The notes beneath the pieces were generated by a model. It saw only the letters and a list, made by a program, of their open reading frames with translations. It was not told the DNA's origin and did no database searches. A stretch of DNA of 42,198 bases. It comes from Thermogemmatispora sp. Its GTDB lineage: Bacteria > Chloroflexota > Ktedonobacteria > Ktedonobacterales > Ktedonobacteraceae. The DNA lies in contig NZ_JADGHT010000004.1 of assembly GCF_019683755.1 (NCBI RefSeq), forward strand, positions 1 to 42,198. Direction: 5' to 3'. Shown one piece after another: positions 26,655 to 35,700 of this stretch. The translations under genes were made by a program, and so were the position numbers. The stretch's first letter is position 1, and the number at the start of each line of letters is the position of its first letter.

Positions 26655-28793
26655 ATGACTGCGAAACGCCAGTTTATCAAGAATCCGGCTCAGATTCTCA
26701 ATGAGCCTGTTGAGCAGGAGCCTCAGTCGGGTCTGTGGTCGCCGGGTGGCGAGCAAATGGGGGGAGAAGCCACGGCGCAAGATCGGCAGGCAGGACCGGC
26801 TGCAACACGGTCGACAGGTTCAGGTCTCTGGCAAAAGAATCCGAAGGGAGGGCCACCAATGCTCTCTCTACCTGGTATTCCTGGACCTGCGGCGCCCTCG
26901 CCTCTGGCAACGCCTGCTGACCAGTCGCCGCATGGAACCGGCGATCTGCCTCTGCCACTTTCTCAACCGCAGGGCCTACCGCCCTTTTCTTTCAATCAGG
27001 TTTCTTCGCATCAGACAGATGCTAATGTATCTTTAAATCATTTACCGGATTTGCTGAAGCAGGGGCCAGCTCAGCCGCTGTTGTCGACCAATGCCTCCGG
27101 TGGCCCGCTCAGTGCCCCGGGCTTTGGGCCTTGGCCTGGTCCGGCCCCGCTACCATCAGCTGGACCTGCGACGGGAGAGCTAGGCTCAACTCCAGCTAGT
27201 GGTAGTCTTGCGGCGCCGGCGCCGATAGCGGGTTATACAGGCCCGGCGCAGGGTATAGGTCTGACTCCTGGAACTGGGCCACTAGCTATGGAAGGGCCAG
27301 CTACAGCTCCTCCTATGACGCCGCTGACCACTCACGCGGCCTCCCTGCCGGGCTTGAGCAGTAGCACGCCTGCCATCGGACCCACGCCAGGCATTGATTG
27401 GCCTTCTTCTCCTGGTGGCTGGAGTAGCCCGCCTCAGCAGGCGCCTCTTTATTCGCCGTCACCGGCCAGGCCATCGCTTCCGCGCCCTACCAGGCAAGGG
27501 CAGAAACGCCGGCGTCGCTTCCCGCTTTGGGCGCGGATTGTGGCCGCTATCTGTCTGGTTCTCTTCCTGCTTACGGGCGCCGCCGTGGCTTACTACTACT
27601 ATGCTTTCGCTGGTACCGTCAATAATATCGTTGGCCAGCAAGTGCCGCGTCTGCGAGGAGATAGCGGCTCCGACTCCACCCGAAACAACAGCGGTGGCTC
27701 TATCTTGAGCGGAGGACGCTTCAACATTCTCCTGCTCGGCAGCGATACCGACGAGAAATTCGCTGGCCACTATATCGCCCAGACGGATATTGTCGTGACC
27801 ATTGATCCGGCCACCCATAGTGTGGGCATGCTCTCGATCCCTCGTGACTTCTGGCTGCCCATCCCTGGGGTTGGAATGGGCAAGCTGGATGAGGCTTATG
27901 GCTATGGGGGCGTAGCGCTTTCGCGTGCTACCATCCATGCCGATTTCGGTATCCCAATTGATTACTATGCCTGGGTTGGCCTCGATGGCTTCGTCAAAGT
28001 GATCGATACGGTTGGCGGCGTTGATGTCGATATCATGCACCCGATTACGGACGATACCTATCCTGATGATGTCGGCAATACAACCGGTGATATCCATGCC
28101 TACAAGCGCCTCTATATTGCTCCGGGGCCGCAGCATTTGACCGGCCTCCAGGCGCTGGAATACGTTCGCTCGCGCCATGCCGACTTGGTCGGTGACTTTG
28201 GCCGCTCGGCCCGTCAGCAGCAGGTGCTCACTCAGCTAAAAAGCAAACTGGATAATCCTGAGATTTTCAGTAAGCTGCAGGAAATCGCTCAGGATCTCAA
28301 CGGTTACGTCAAGACGGATCTCACCCTGCCTCAGGTGCTGGAGCTGATGAATTTCGCTCGCACGATTAATACGGCGAACGTACAGCGAGTGACGCTTGGC
28401 CCACCCTATTCTCACGCCGCTACTGTGACTCGCAATGGCCAGTCAGTCGATGTGGAGATTCCCAACTGTGAGGCGCTGCTGCCCGTAATAGCCAAGATGT
28501 TTGCGCTGGGAGACAAGGCTCAGTGCAATATCGGAACAGCTGACAAGATATCGTCATCGGTAGTGGCTCAGGCGGCGGGTCAGACAGGCCAGGCTTACTC
28601 GGCAGTTCAGTCCTCCCTGAATGTCGCTCAAAACGCTCAGGGCGCTAATCCTCTCTCAACGGCTGGCCAGATGGCTAATCTCGGCCTGATGAGTCTGCAG
28701 AATGGAAGCAGTGATAATCTCTTGGGTATGCGCAGTCTACTCGATTTGATGTTGGCTGTTGTCTTTGAATCGTTCGATGCAGCACAAGTCTAG
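26655..28793 (+). CDS. LytR-CpsA-Psr (LCP) family cell-wall glycopolymer ligase
   Basis: RFNILLLGSDTDEKFAGHYIAQTDIVVTIDPATHSVGMLSIPRDFWLPIPG, PGPQHLTGLQALEYVRSRHADLVGDFGRSARQQQVL; one TM after a ~290-aa Pro/Gly/Ala-rich N-terminus. Confidence 0.92.
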   Translation: MTAKRQFIKNPAQILNEPVEQEPQSGLWSPGGEQMGGEATAQDRQAGPAATRSTGSGLWQKNPKGGPPMLSLPGIPGPAAPSPLATPADQSPHGTGDLPLPLSQPQGLPPFSFNQVSSHQTDANVSLNHLPDLLKQGPAQPLLSTNASGGPLSAPGFGPWPGPAPLPSAGPATGELGSTPASGSLAAPAPIAGYTGPAQGIGLTPGTGPLAMEGPATAPPMTPLTTHAASLPGLSSSTPAIGPTPGIDWPSSPGGWSSPPQQAPLYSPSPARPSLPRPTRQGQKRRRRFPLWARIVAAICLVLFLLTGAAVAYYYYAFAGTVNNIVGQQVPRLRGDSGSDSTRNNSGGSILSGGRFNILLLGSDTDEKFAGHYIAQTDIVVTIDPATHSVGMLSIPRDFWLPIPGVGMGKLDEAYGYGGVALSRATIHADFGIPIDYYAWVGLDGFVKVIDTVGGVDVDIMHPITDDTYPDDVGNTTGDIHAYKRLYIAPGPQHLTGLQALEYVRSRHADLVGDFGRSARQQQVLTQLKSKLDNPEIFSKLQEIAQDLNGYVKTDLTLPQVLELMNFARTINTANVQRVTLGPPYSHAATVTRNGQSVDVEIPNCEALLPVIAKMFALGDKAQCNIGTADKISSSVVAQAAGQTGQAYSAVQSSLNVAQNAQGANPLSTAGQMANLGLMSLQNGSSDNLLGMRSLLDLMLAVVFESFDAAQV

Positions 28794-29165
28794 TTGGGCG
28801 ACAGGTAGATAGCTGAAAGAGCGGGCCAGCCGTGGTCTTTCTTGCCTTAGGCAGCTAGGACGCCTGCTATATTGACATGCACCACTAGCCTAGCCTGGCG
28901 GCAGAATGGTGAGACGAGACGGAGAGCTGCGGCGATTTTATGATTAAGAGAGAACGGTGTCCGTAAGAGAGGAAGGGAGAGAGGCAATGTCGACGCGGGC
29001 TAGCTAGCTGCCCGCAGTAGACGCTCAGCCCACAAATCTCCTGGCCAGTGGAGGGCATGACGACTGGCCGATCTGCACTGCAGTCGGGCAAGCGCTCGGC
29101 TTGTAGGCGGTTTGCACGCTGGGAGGCGAGGCTGAGATGAGCAGCATATGGAACTTCCCTCTACC

Positions 29166-29180
29166 TGCCCGTCACGGGCA
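29166..29180. promoter_or_regulatory. operator-like dyad TGCCCGTCACGGGCA next to a TATAGT -10-like element
   Basis: Perfect 7+1+7 palindrome; TATAGT at 29188-29193. Confidence 0.35.
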
Positions 29181-29267
29181 CCACGGGTATAGTCCCACTT
29201 CCTCCCGCCCTACCTACCTAGCAAGCATACGAGCTGAGCGAGCGATCCAGAGAAGAGAAGAAGAGCT

Positions 29268-30473
29268 ATGAAGAAGCACAGCAACTCGTGGCGCCTGGGT
29301 ATCTTGCTCTCATGCCTGGTGGTTCTGCTACAAGGCTGTCTCTGGTTTGGGGGCAGCGGCAGTAGCTTCAAGCAGACCACAGTCGGGAACCGTCAGGTAG
29401 GAGTCAACCAGAATCCCAACATCTTCAAGGGAAAGATTTACCTGACCATCGATCATAACCTGTGGGTGCTGGACGGAGCGACCAATAGCTTGCACCAATT
29501 AACCAAAGGCCAGACGGTGAGCGACCCTGCAGTCTCGCCCGATGGGAAATGGATTGCCTTCACAGTGCGTTTCAAGAACTACTCCAATATCGAGTACATG
29601 TCGGTCAACGGCGGACCGTGGCATATGCTCCTTGATGGCAATGGTCACTACTACTTTGTGCCTGGCCTGGATGTTCCCAAAGATGATTTCAAATGGAATG
29701 CGCAGCCGCGCTGGGCACCAGATAGCAAACACCTGCTCTTTCTGAGCGACTTTCAAAAGGAGGACTGGTATCAGTACACGCACTATGATGCGCCGGTGCT
29801 CGACCTACAGATCTACGAGATGTCGATCGATGAGCCGAACAACTACAATGCAGTTAAAGACGTAGCTTACGCCTATGTAGGCGATGGCGGCAACAGTGAT
29901 CCCAGTTTCCGCCCGGGTCATCCCGACCAGATTATTTATACCCACTATGCCTACGATAATACGCGCACGCAGCAGGTGATACAGCTCTTCATGGAAGATC
30001 CAAACGAGATCTCGCGCAAGCCTCACGGCACCTACTATCCCGGACTGCCGGGCTTTGATCCGGGGATCGCCATCACGCCGCCCGATGTCCAGTGTCTGCA
30101 ACCAGCCTTTTCGCCCGATGGCAACACCATCGCCTACATCCGGCGTGAGAAGGACGGGCAGATGGGTCTTTATGTCATGCCTACACCGGAGGGGATCACA
30201 ACCAACCCAAACGATCCGACAGTTGAGAAGCAGGCCCTCTTGCCTTACCAGCAGTCAAAGCTGCTCGTCAAAGGACAGTTTGTCAGCCAGCCTGTATGGT
30301 CGCCAGATGGAAAGGCCATTGCCTACTTTTTCTACTCCAACGAGGAGTTTAATCTCTGGCTTCTCAAGCTCAACTATAATCAAAAAACCAAGACCTACAC
30401 TCCCGCTGGTAGTCCGATCCAGCTCACCAGTGGTGGCGTCGATGGTGATTCTCACCCATCCTGGACGGCATGA
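29268..30473 (+). CDS. TolB/PD40-like beta-propeller lipoprotein
   Basis: Signal peptide with lipobox-like LLQGC; repeats SPDGKWIAFT, APDSKHLLFLS, SPDGNTIAYIRR, SPDGKAIAYFF. Confidence 0.82.
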   Translation: MKKHSNSWRLGILLSCLVVLLQGCLWFGGSGSSFKQTTVGNRQVGVNQNPNIFKGKIYLTIDHNLWVLDGATNSLHQLTKGQTVSDPAVSPDGKWIAFTVRFKNYSNIEYMSVNGGPWHMLLDGNGHYYFVPGLDVPKDDFKWNAQPRWAPDSKHLLFLSDFQKEDWYQYTHYDAPVLDLQIYEMSIDEPNNYNAVKDVAYAYVGDGGNSDPSFRPGHPDQIIYTHYAYDNTRTQQVIQLFMEDPNEISRKPHGTYYPGLPGFDPGIAITPPDVQCLQPAFSPDGNTIAYIRREKDGQMGLYVMPTPEGITTNPNDPTVEKQALLPYQQSKLLVKGQFVSQPVWSPDGKAIAYFFYSNEEFNLWLLKLNYNQKTKTYTPAGSPIQLTSGGVDGDSHPSWTA

Positions 30474-30482
30474 GTGCTTTGA

Positions 30483-30491
30483 TGATATACT
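30483..30491 (+). promoter_or_regulatory. candidate extended -10 promoter (TGATATACT) for the kinase gene
   Basis: TGn-TATACT between the propeller stop and the kinase start. Confidence 0.4.
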
Positions 30492-30566
30492 TACCCTGCG
30501 CACTATACTGGGAACAAATAACGATCCTTTTTGATATCACCTTGCCGGGGGATCTGAGGTAGAGCA

Positions 30567-31535
30567 TTGAGTCAACTGGAAGGCACGCTCATCGCGGGAC
30601 GTTACGAGATTCGCGAGCACATAGCCACCGGTGGTATGGCCAGCGTCTTCAAGACATGGGACCATCGGGTGGAGCGCATCGTTGCCATCAAGGTACTTCG
30701 CTCGCTCGATAAGAATGACTTGCGCGCCGTGGAGCGCTTCCGCCGGGAGGCACGCGCTGCGGCGGCGCTGGCCCATCCCAATGCGGTCACCATCTACGAT
30801 TTTGTAGAGGAGGGGGGGCAGTATTTCCTGGTGATGGAGTATATCCAGGGGCCGACGCTCAAGCAGTTGATTACCCAGCGCCGTCGCCTGCAGGTGCGTG
30901 AGGCCTTTGAAATCGCCTGCCAGGTCTGCTCGGTGCTACAGGTGGCCCACGCGCGCGGCTTTATTCATCGCGATATTAAACCCCAGAATATTATGCTGAC
31001 CTGGAATGGAATCACGCCGCACTCCCACGATCTGAGCAGCGGTCTCTGGGTCAAGCTGACGGATTTCGGGATCGTGCGCGTGGCTGAGGATGCTGGGCTG
31101 ACCAATAGCGGCATTGTGCTCGGCACGGCGGATTATCTCTCGCCAGAGCAGGCGCGTGGCGAAACGCTAACGGCTTCCTCCGACTTGTACTCGCTGGGCG
31201 TGGTCCTCTTTGAAATGCTAGCTGGGCGCCCGCCATTTGTAGGGCCGACTGCGGTCTCAATTGCGATGCAGCATGCCTCTACCAATCCCCCGCTCCTGCG
31301 CCAGTTCAATCCCTCGCTACCGGTGAGTGTTGAGCGCGTGGTAATGCGGGCGTTGGAGAAGGAACCGGAGGAGCGCTTTCATTCGGCCCTGGAGCTACAG
31401 CAGGCGTTGCGGTCCTGCTTACGAGAACTGGTGCAGCAGGGTCATCCTGCTGTGGTCTCTCCCTGGCAGGGCTTGGCCACTCCGACTGGCGGCGCTGGCC
31501 CTCTGTTCCCACCCCAACGGGGCCAGTACCTCTAA
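30567..31535 (+). CDS. Hanks-type serine/threonine protein kinase
   Basis: TTG start with GAGGT upstream; AGRYEIREHIATGGMASVFKTWD, VAIKVL, HRDIKPQNIML, LTDFGIVRV, GTADYLSPEQARG. No TM seen in the ORF. Confidence 0.95.
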   Translation: MSQLEGTLIAGRYEIREHIATGGMASVFKTWDHRVERIVAIKVLRSLDKNDLRAVERFRREARAAAALAHPNAVTIYDFVEEGGQYFLVMEYIQGPTLKQLITQRRRLQVREAFEIACQVCSVLQVAHARGFIHRDIKPQNIMLTWNGITPHSHDLSSGLWVKLTDFGIVRVAEDAGLTNSGIVLGTADYLSPEQARGETLTASSDLYSLGVVLFEMLAGRPPFVGPTAVSIAMQHASTNPPLLRQFNPSLPVSVERVVMRALEKEPEERFHSALELQQALRSCLRELVQQGHPAVVSPWQGLATPTGGAGPLFPPQRGQYL

Positions 31536-31627
31536 GAGGATTGGCCCCATCAGTATCATACTCTTAGAAGAGAACCTGGAAGAGAAGGAGGGGCGCTTGA
31601 GAGAGCGCCCGCTGTTGGAATTGCCAT

Positions 31628-32026
31628 ATGGAGCGAACAAAGATTACTACTGCGAGCGCACCTGCGGCGATCGGACCGTATAGCCAGGCGATCCGCTGTG
31701 GCCAGTTTATCTATACCTCTGGGCAGATTGCACTTGACCCAGCCAGCGGCGAGCTGGTTGGCGACGATGTGGCAGCCCAGACTCATCGCGTCCTGCAGAA
31801 TCTGCAAGCCGTACTGCAGGCCGCCGGTAGCTCTCTCTCGCGCGTGGTCAAGACGACCGTTTTTCTGAGACGCATGAGTGATTTTCAGGCGATGAATGCG
31901 GTCTACGCTACCTATTTTGGTGAGCCGGCCCCGGCTCGCTCGACAGTAGCAGTGGCCGAGCTCCCGCGTCAGGCCCTAGTCGAGATCGAGTGTGTTGCAC
32001 TCGCCGAGGATCAGGCGGGAGAGTGA
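31628..32026 (+). CDS. RidA (YjgF/YER057c/UK114) family reactive intermediate deaminase
   Basis: [35 protein letters not shown]...[23 protein letters not shown]. Confidence 0.93.
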   Translation: MERTKITTASAPAAIGPYSQAIRCGQFIYTSGQIALDPASGELVGDDVAAQTHRVLQNLQAVLQAAGSSLSRVVKTTVFLRRMSDFQAMNAVYATYFGEPAPARSTVAVAELPRQALVEIECVALAEDQAGE

Positions 32027-33579
32027 GCCGCGTGAATCCCGCCATGCTCTGGCACAAGACGCTCCGTCGTCTAGAGCAGTTCCCTGTCGACATTGTGGCC
32101 AGAGTCTGGCTGCGCACTGCCCGGCTGATGCCCGTCGCTCCTACGCCCGTAGGTGAACCGCTTGCCGCTGCAACGGAGACACGGGCGCTCTCTTTCTGGC
32201 TCCTGGTCCCCGATGCTTTCGCCTGCGCCCTGATTCAAGAGCAGTGGCAGCCTGCGATCGAGCAGGCCTTGACCGAGTTGGTTCAGCAGCCGGTTACGCT
32301 CAGGGTGGTGACGGCGGATGATACCCCCCAGGAAGCTCGCGCCGATGAGGAGTTGGAGATGGCCGCTATGGAGGATCGCCAGTCAACGACAGAGACCTTT
32401 GTCACTCGCTACAGCAGAGATGACTATATTACTCCTCCTTCTCCCTACTACAGTGATGATCTCCCCAGCAAGTTACCTACACATGAGCCGCGTGATTCCC
32501 GGTTGCTGGAGTCACTGGCTGGCGGAGCGCCTTCCTGGGAGCAGGAGAGCGCGGGGGCACTGCCAAATCGCTTGAACCCCCGTTATACCTTCGATGCCTT
32601 CATCGTGGGCAATAGTAATCGTCTGGCTCATGCTGCCTCTTATGCCGTGGCTGAGGCACCCGGCGAGGCCTACAACCCGCTCTTCTTGTATGGAGGGGTC
32701 GGCCTGGGAAAAACGCATCTGCTGCACGCCATTGGCCATAAAGGCGCCCAGGCTGGCCTGACTGTACTCTACGTCTCGTCCGAGCAGTTCACGAACGAGA
32801 TCATCAATGCAATCCGCTATCGCACTACCGAGGAGTTCCGCGCCAAGTATCGCTCCGTCGATATCCTGCTGGTCGATGACATCCAGTTTATCGCCGGTAA
32901 GGAGTCGACCGAGGAGGAGTTTTTTCATACCTTTAACAGTCTCTATGAGATGAGCAAGCAGATCGTCATCTGCAGCGATCGCCCTCCCAAGGCCATTGTC
33001 AGCCTGGAGGAGCGACTGCGCTCGCGCTTCGAATGGGGACTCATCGCTGATATTCAGCCGCCCGATCTCGAGACACGCATGGCGATTCTGCGCGTAAAAG
33101 CCGATATGCTGCATTATCCGGTGCCGGATGAGGTCATCGCCTATATCGCCAGCCGTGTCCAGACCAATATTCGCGAGCTAGAGGGTTGCCTCAATCGCCT
33201 GATGGCCTATCAGCAGCTACATCGCACAGAGTTGACGCTTGATGTGGCGCGGGCCGCCATGTCGTCCCTGGGCAATGGACCGCGCGAAGTTCAGTTGAGT
33301 GGCCGGCAGATCGCTCAGGCCGTGGCCGATTACTTCCATATTCCGCTGGAGGCCATGTGTGGTAAGCAGCGCGATAAACAGGTTGTGATCCCACGCCAAA
33401 TTGCTATGTATCTGATTCGCCAGGAAACCCAGCTCTCGCTGTTGGAGATCGGTCAACTCTTTGGTGGCCGTGACCATAGTACGGTATTGCACGCTTGCGA
33501 GAAGATCGAGCGGGCCATTCAACTTGACCCCGCCTTGCGCCGCGAGGTAGTCGCTATCCGTGAGCTGCTGCCGCGCTAG
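31990..33579 (+). CDS. dnaA: chromosomal replication initiator protein DnaA
   Basis: AAA+ domain [67 protein letters not shown]; domain [22 protein letters not shown]. The real start is probably a few codons downstream of 31990. Confidence 0.95.
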   Translation: MCCTRRGSGGRVSRVNPAMLWHKTLRRLEQFPVDIVARVWLRTARLMPVAPTPVGEPLAAATETRALSFWLLVPDAFACALIQEQWQPAIEQALTELVQQPVTLRVVTADDTPQEARADEELEMAAMEDRQSTTETFVTRYSRDDYITPPSPYYSDDLPSKLPTHEPRDSRLLESLAGGAPSWEQESAGALPNRLNPRYTFDAFIVGNSNRLAHAASYAVAEAPGEAYNPLFLYGGVGLGKTHLLHAIGHKGAQAGLTVLYVSSEQFTNEIINAIRYRTTEEFRAKYRSVDILLVDDIQFIAGKESTEEEFFHTFNSLYEMSKQIVICSDRPPKAIVSLEERLRSRFEWGLIADIQPPDLETRMAILRVKADMLHYPVPDEVIAYIASRVQTNIRELEGCLNRLMAYQQLHRTELTLDVARAAMSSLGNGPREVQLSGRQIAQAVADYFHIPLEAMCGKQRDKQVVIPRQIAMYLIRQETQLSLLEIGQLFGGRDHSTVLHACEKIERAIQLDPALRREVVAIRELLPR

Positions 33580-33654
33580 GTGCCTTCTCCAGTGAGTGCT
33601 GTTTCTGACTGTAATTCTAATTTGTGCTTTGCCAACGTTGTGGGAAAAAGGTAT

Positions 33655-34452
33655 ATGCTGCCTTATACGACCTACCTGATCGATTTGGACGGTGTGGTTT
33701 ACCGTGGAAACGAGCTGTTGCCAGGCGCGCGCGAGTTTGTGCAGTGGCTGGAGGCCACCGGTAAGAAATACATCTTTTTAACGAATAACTCGTTCGCCAC
33801 CGGCTCGCAGATTCTGGCGAAGCTGGAGCGCCTGGGTATCCCGGCGACCCCCGAGCACTTGATGAGCGCTGGCCAGGCGGCGATGCAAAACATCGCCCGC
33901 CGGCTGCCTGGGGCGCGTGTCTATATTGTGGGCGAGCAGCCACTCGTCGAACTGGCCCAGGAGTATGGCCTGACGGTGGTGGAGGTGGACGCAGAAGAGG
34001 CTGATGTAGTGCTTGTCGGCCTGGATCGCTTTTTTGATTATAGTAAGCTGACCTGTGCGGTGCGCATCGTGTTGGCTGGGGCCCTCTTTATTACGATCAA
34101 TCGTGACCCCTTGCTGCCGATCGCGGGCGGCGGCTTTCTCCCCGGTTGCGGGACCCTGGCGGCGGCTATTGAGGCCGGTACCGGCGTCACACCGGAGGTC
34201 GTAGGCAAGCCGGAGCCAATGCTCTTGTTGGAGGCAATGGAGCGCCTGGGCAGCAAGCCAGAGGAGACGGTCATGATCGGCGATGGCCTGGATGTGGATA
34301 TTCTGGCCGGTCAGGCCGCCGGAACGCATACCATCCTGGTCCTCTCAGGCCGAAACAACCGCGCCGATATCGAGGTCTCGCCGATCAAGCCCGAGCATGT
34401 TTATGAAGATCTGGCCGATCTGCTGCGCCAACTGCAGCAGGTGAAGTCTTGA
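33655..34452 (+). CDS. HAD-IIA (NagD-like) phosphatase
   Basis: TYLIDLDGVVYRGNELLPGAREF, YIFLTNNSF, VGKPEPMLLLEAM, VMIGDGLDVDILAGQAAGT. Start moved from 33580 to the ATG at 33655. Confidence 0.9.
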   Translation: MLPYTTYLIDLDGVVYRGNELLPGAREFVQWLEATGKKYIFLTNNSFATGSQILAKLERLGIPATPEHLMSAGQAAMQNIARRLPGARVYIVGEQPLVELAQEYGLTVVEVDAEEADVVLVGLDRFFDYSKLTCAVRIVLAGALFITINRDPLLPIAGGGFLPGCGTLAAAIEAGTGVTPEVVGKPEPMLLLEAMERLGSKPEETVMIGDGLDVDILAGQAAGTHTILVLSGRNNRADIEVSPIKPEHVYEDLADLLRQLQQVKS

Positions 34453-34503
34453 CAATTCGGACCCCTTCTATCTAGCTTCACGGCCTCCGTCTGTCAAGTG
34501 GCA

Positions 34504-34536
34504 AGGATCTCCACCTGCGGAGATCCTGCGCTTTTT
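34504..34536 (+). terminator. rho-independent terminator
   Basis: aggatctcc/ggagatcct perfect 9 bp, then TTTTT. Confidence 0.8.
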
Positions 34537-34563
34537 GGGAGAGGATGATCGATGCGCAAGCTG

Positions 34564-34572
34564 TGGTATAAT
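34564..34572 (+). promoter_or_regulatory. candidate extended -10 promoter (TGGTATAAT) for the mrr-like gene
   Basis: TGn-TATAAT just downstream of the terminator and 33 bp upstream of the ATG. Confidence 0.5.
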
Positions 34573-34604
34573 GATGGCACCCTGACAATCCTGCTCTACC
34601 ACGG

Positions 34605-35529
34605 ATGCTTATGTCTGTCCCAAATTTTCAAGAATTTCTCTGGCCCTTGCTGGAGCTGGCCGGCGATGGTCAGGAGCATACGCTGACCGAGGCGGCTGAG
34701 GTTGTAGCTCGACGCTTTGGCCTCAGTGAGGCTGAGCGGAATGAGCCGCTGCCCAGCGGCAAACAGACTAAGTTTTGGAACCGCCTTTCGTGGGCCCGGA
34801 CCTATCTGCAGAAAGCACAGTTGCTTGTCAGTGCAGGCCGCGCGCGTTTCCGCATTACGGAGCGCGGCAGAAAGGTTCTGTTGGAAAAAACCTCCCGTTT
34901 TGGATATAGCCTATCTAAAGCGCTTTCCTGAGTTTATGCAGTTTTTAAACGGTTCAGCTCATAATGGACTACCTTCCTTAGCAGCGCAAGAGGCCCTTGA
35001 TCATTCTGGTCAGACCCCCCAGGAACTATTAGAGACGACCTATCAGACGCTTAAGCGCGAACTAGCTCAAGAGCTGCTTGAACGCGTCAAGAGGGGAACG
35101 CCGGTTTTCTTCGAACGGCTGGTTTTGGATTTGTTACTGGCAATGGGCTACGGTGGCTCACGCAGGGAGGCGGCCCAGGCTCTGGGCGGTACCGGGGATG
35201 GCGGAGTTGATGGCGTCATCTATGAAGATCGCCTTGGGCTGGATCGTATTTATATCCAGGCCAAGCGCTGGCAGGGAACAGTGGGTAGACCAGAGGTACA
35301 GGCTTTTGCTGGGGCCTTGATGGGCAAAAAAGCCCGCAAGGGGATCTTTATGACAACCGGTACCTTCTCTAACGATGCCCAGGGCTATGCCCGCAGCGTT
35401 GATAACCTGAGCATTGTCCTAATCGACGGTGAGCAGATGGCGCAGTTAATGATCGACCACGGCGTAGGAGTGACTGAAGAAACACGCTATATCTTGAAAA
35501 AGATAGATAGCGACTATTTCGGAGAATGA
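34605..35529 (+). pseudogene. Mrr-type restriction endonuclease, split by a frameshift at an A6 tract
   Basis: ORF 34605-34931 is an Mrr_N-like winged helix (PNFQEFLWPLLELAGDGQEHTLTEAAEVVARRFGL...RITERGRKVLLEK). ORF 34717-35529 carries LKRFPEF and the catalytic core (GGTGDGGVDGVIYEDRLGLDRIYIQAKRW). Removing one A from AAAAAA (34885-34890) joins them as RITERGRKVLLEKPPVLDIAYLKRFPEF. Confidence 0.8.
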
Positions 35530-35564
35530 GAGATTTGCCATGCTGGCCAGAGAGACATGAAGAA

Positions 35565-35614
35565 AGAGAGATCGGCCTGTGCCTGCTGGCTCAGCACAGC
35601 AAACTGATCTCTCT
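35565..35614. repeat. nested inverted repeat downstream of the mrr-like gene
   Basis: agagagatc/gatctctct enclosing ctgtgc/gcacag. Confidence 0.5.
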
Positions 35615-35700
35615 TCCTGCTGTCCGGGCCGTGCCTGAGATGGACCCGGCTCCGGCCTGGGACAGATCAGCGACTTTCCTGAAGGGGCCGTCGACGACAG

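Noticed and set aside
27459-28178. 239-aa minus ORF antisense to the LCP domain
   Set aside because: Shadow ORF; LCP motifs on the plus strand are decisive.
31519-31548. ggggcca/tggcccc hairpin over the kinase stop codon as a terminator
   Set aside because: No T-run follows; ridA is close downstream and may be co-transcribed.
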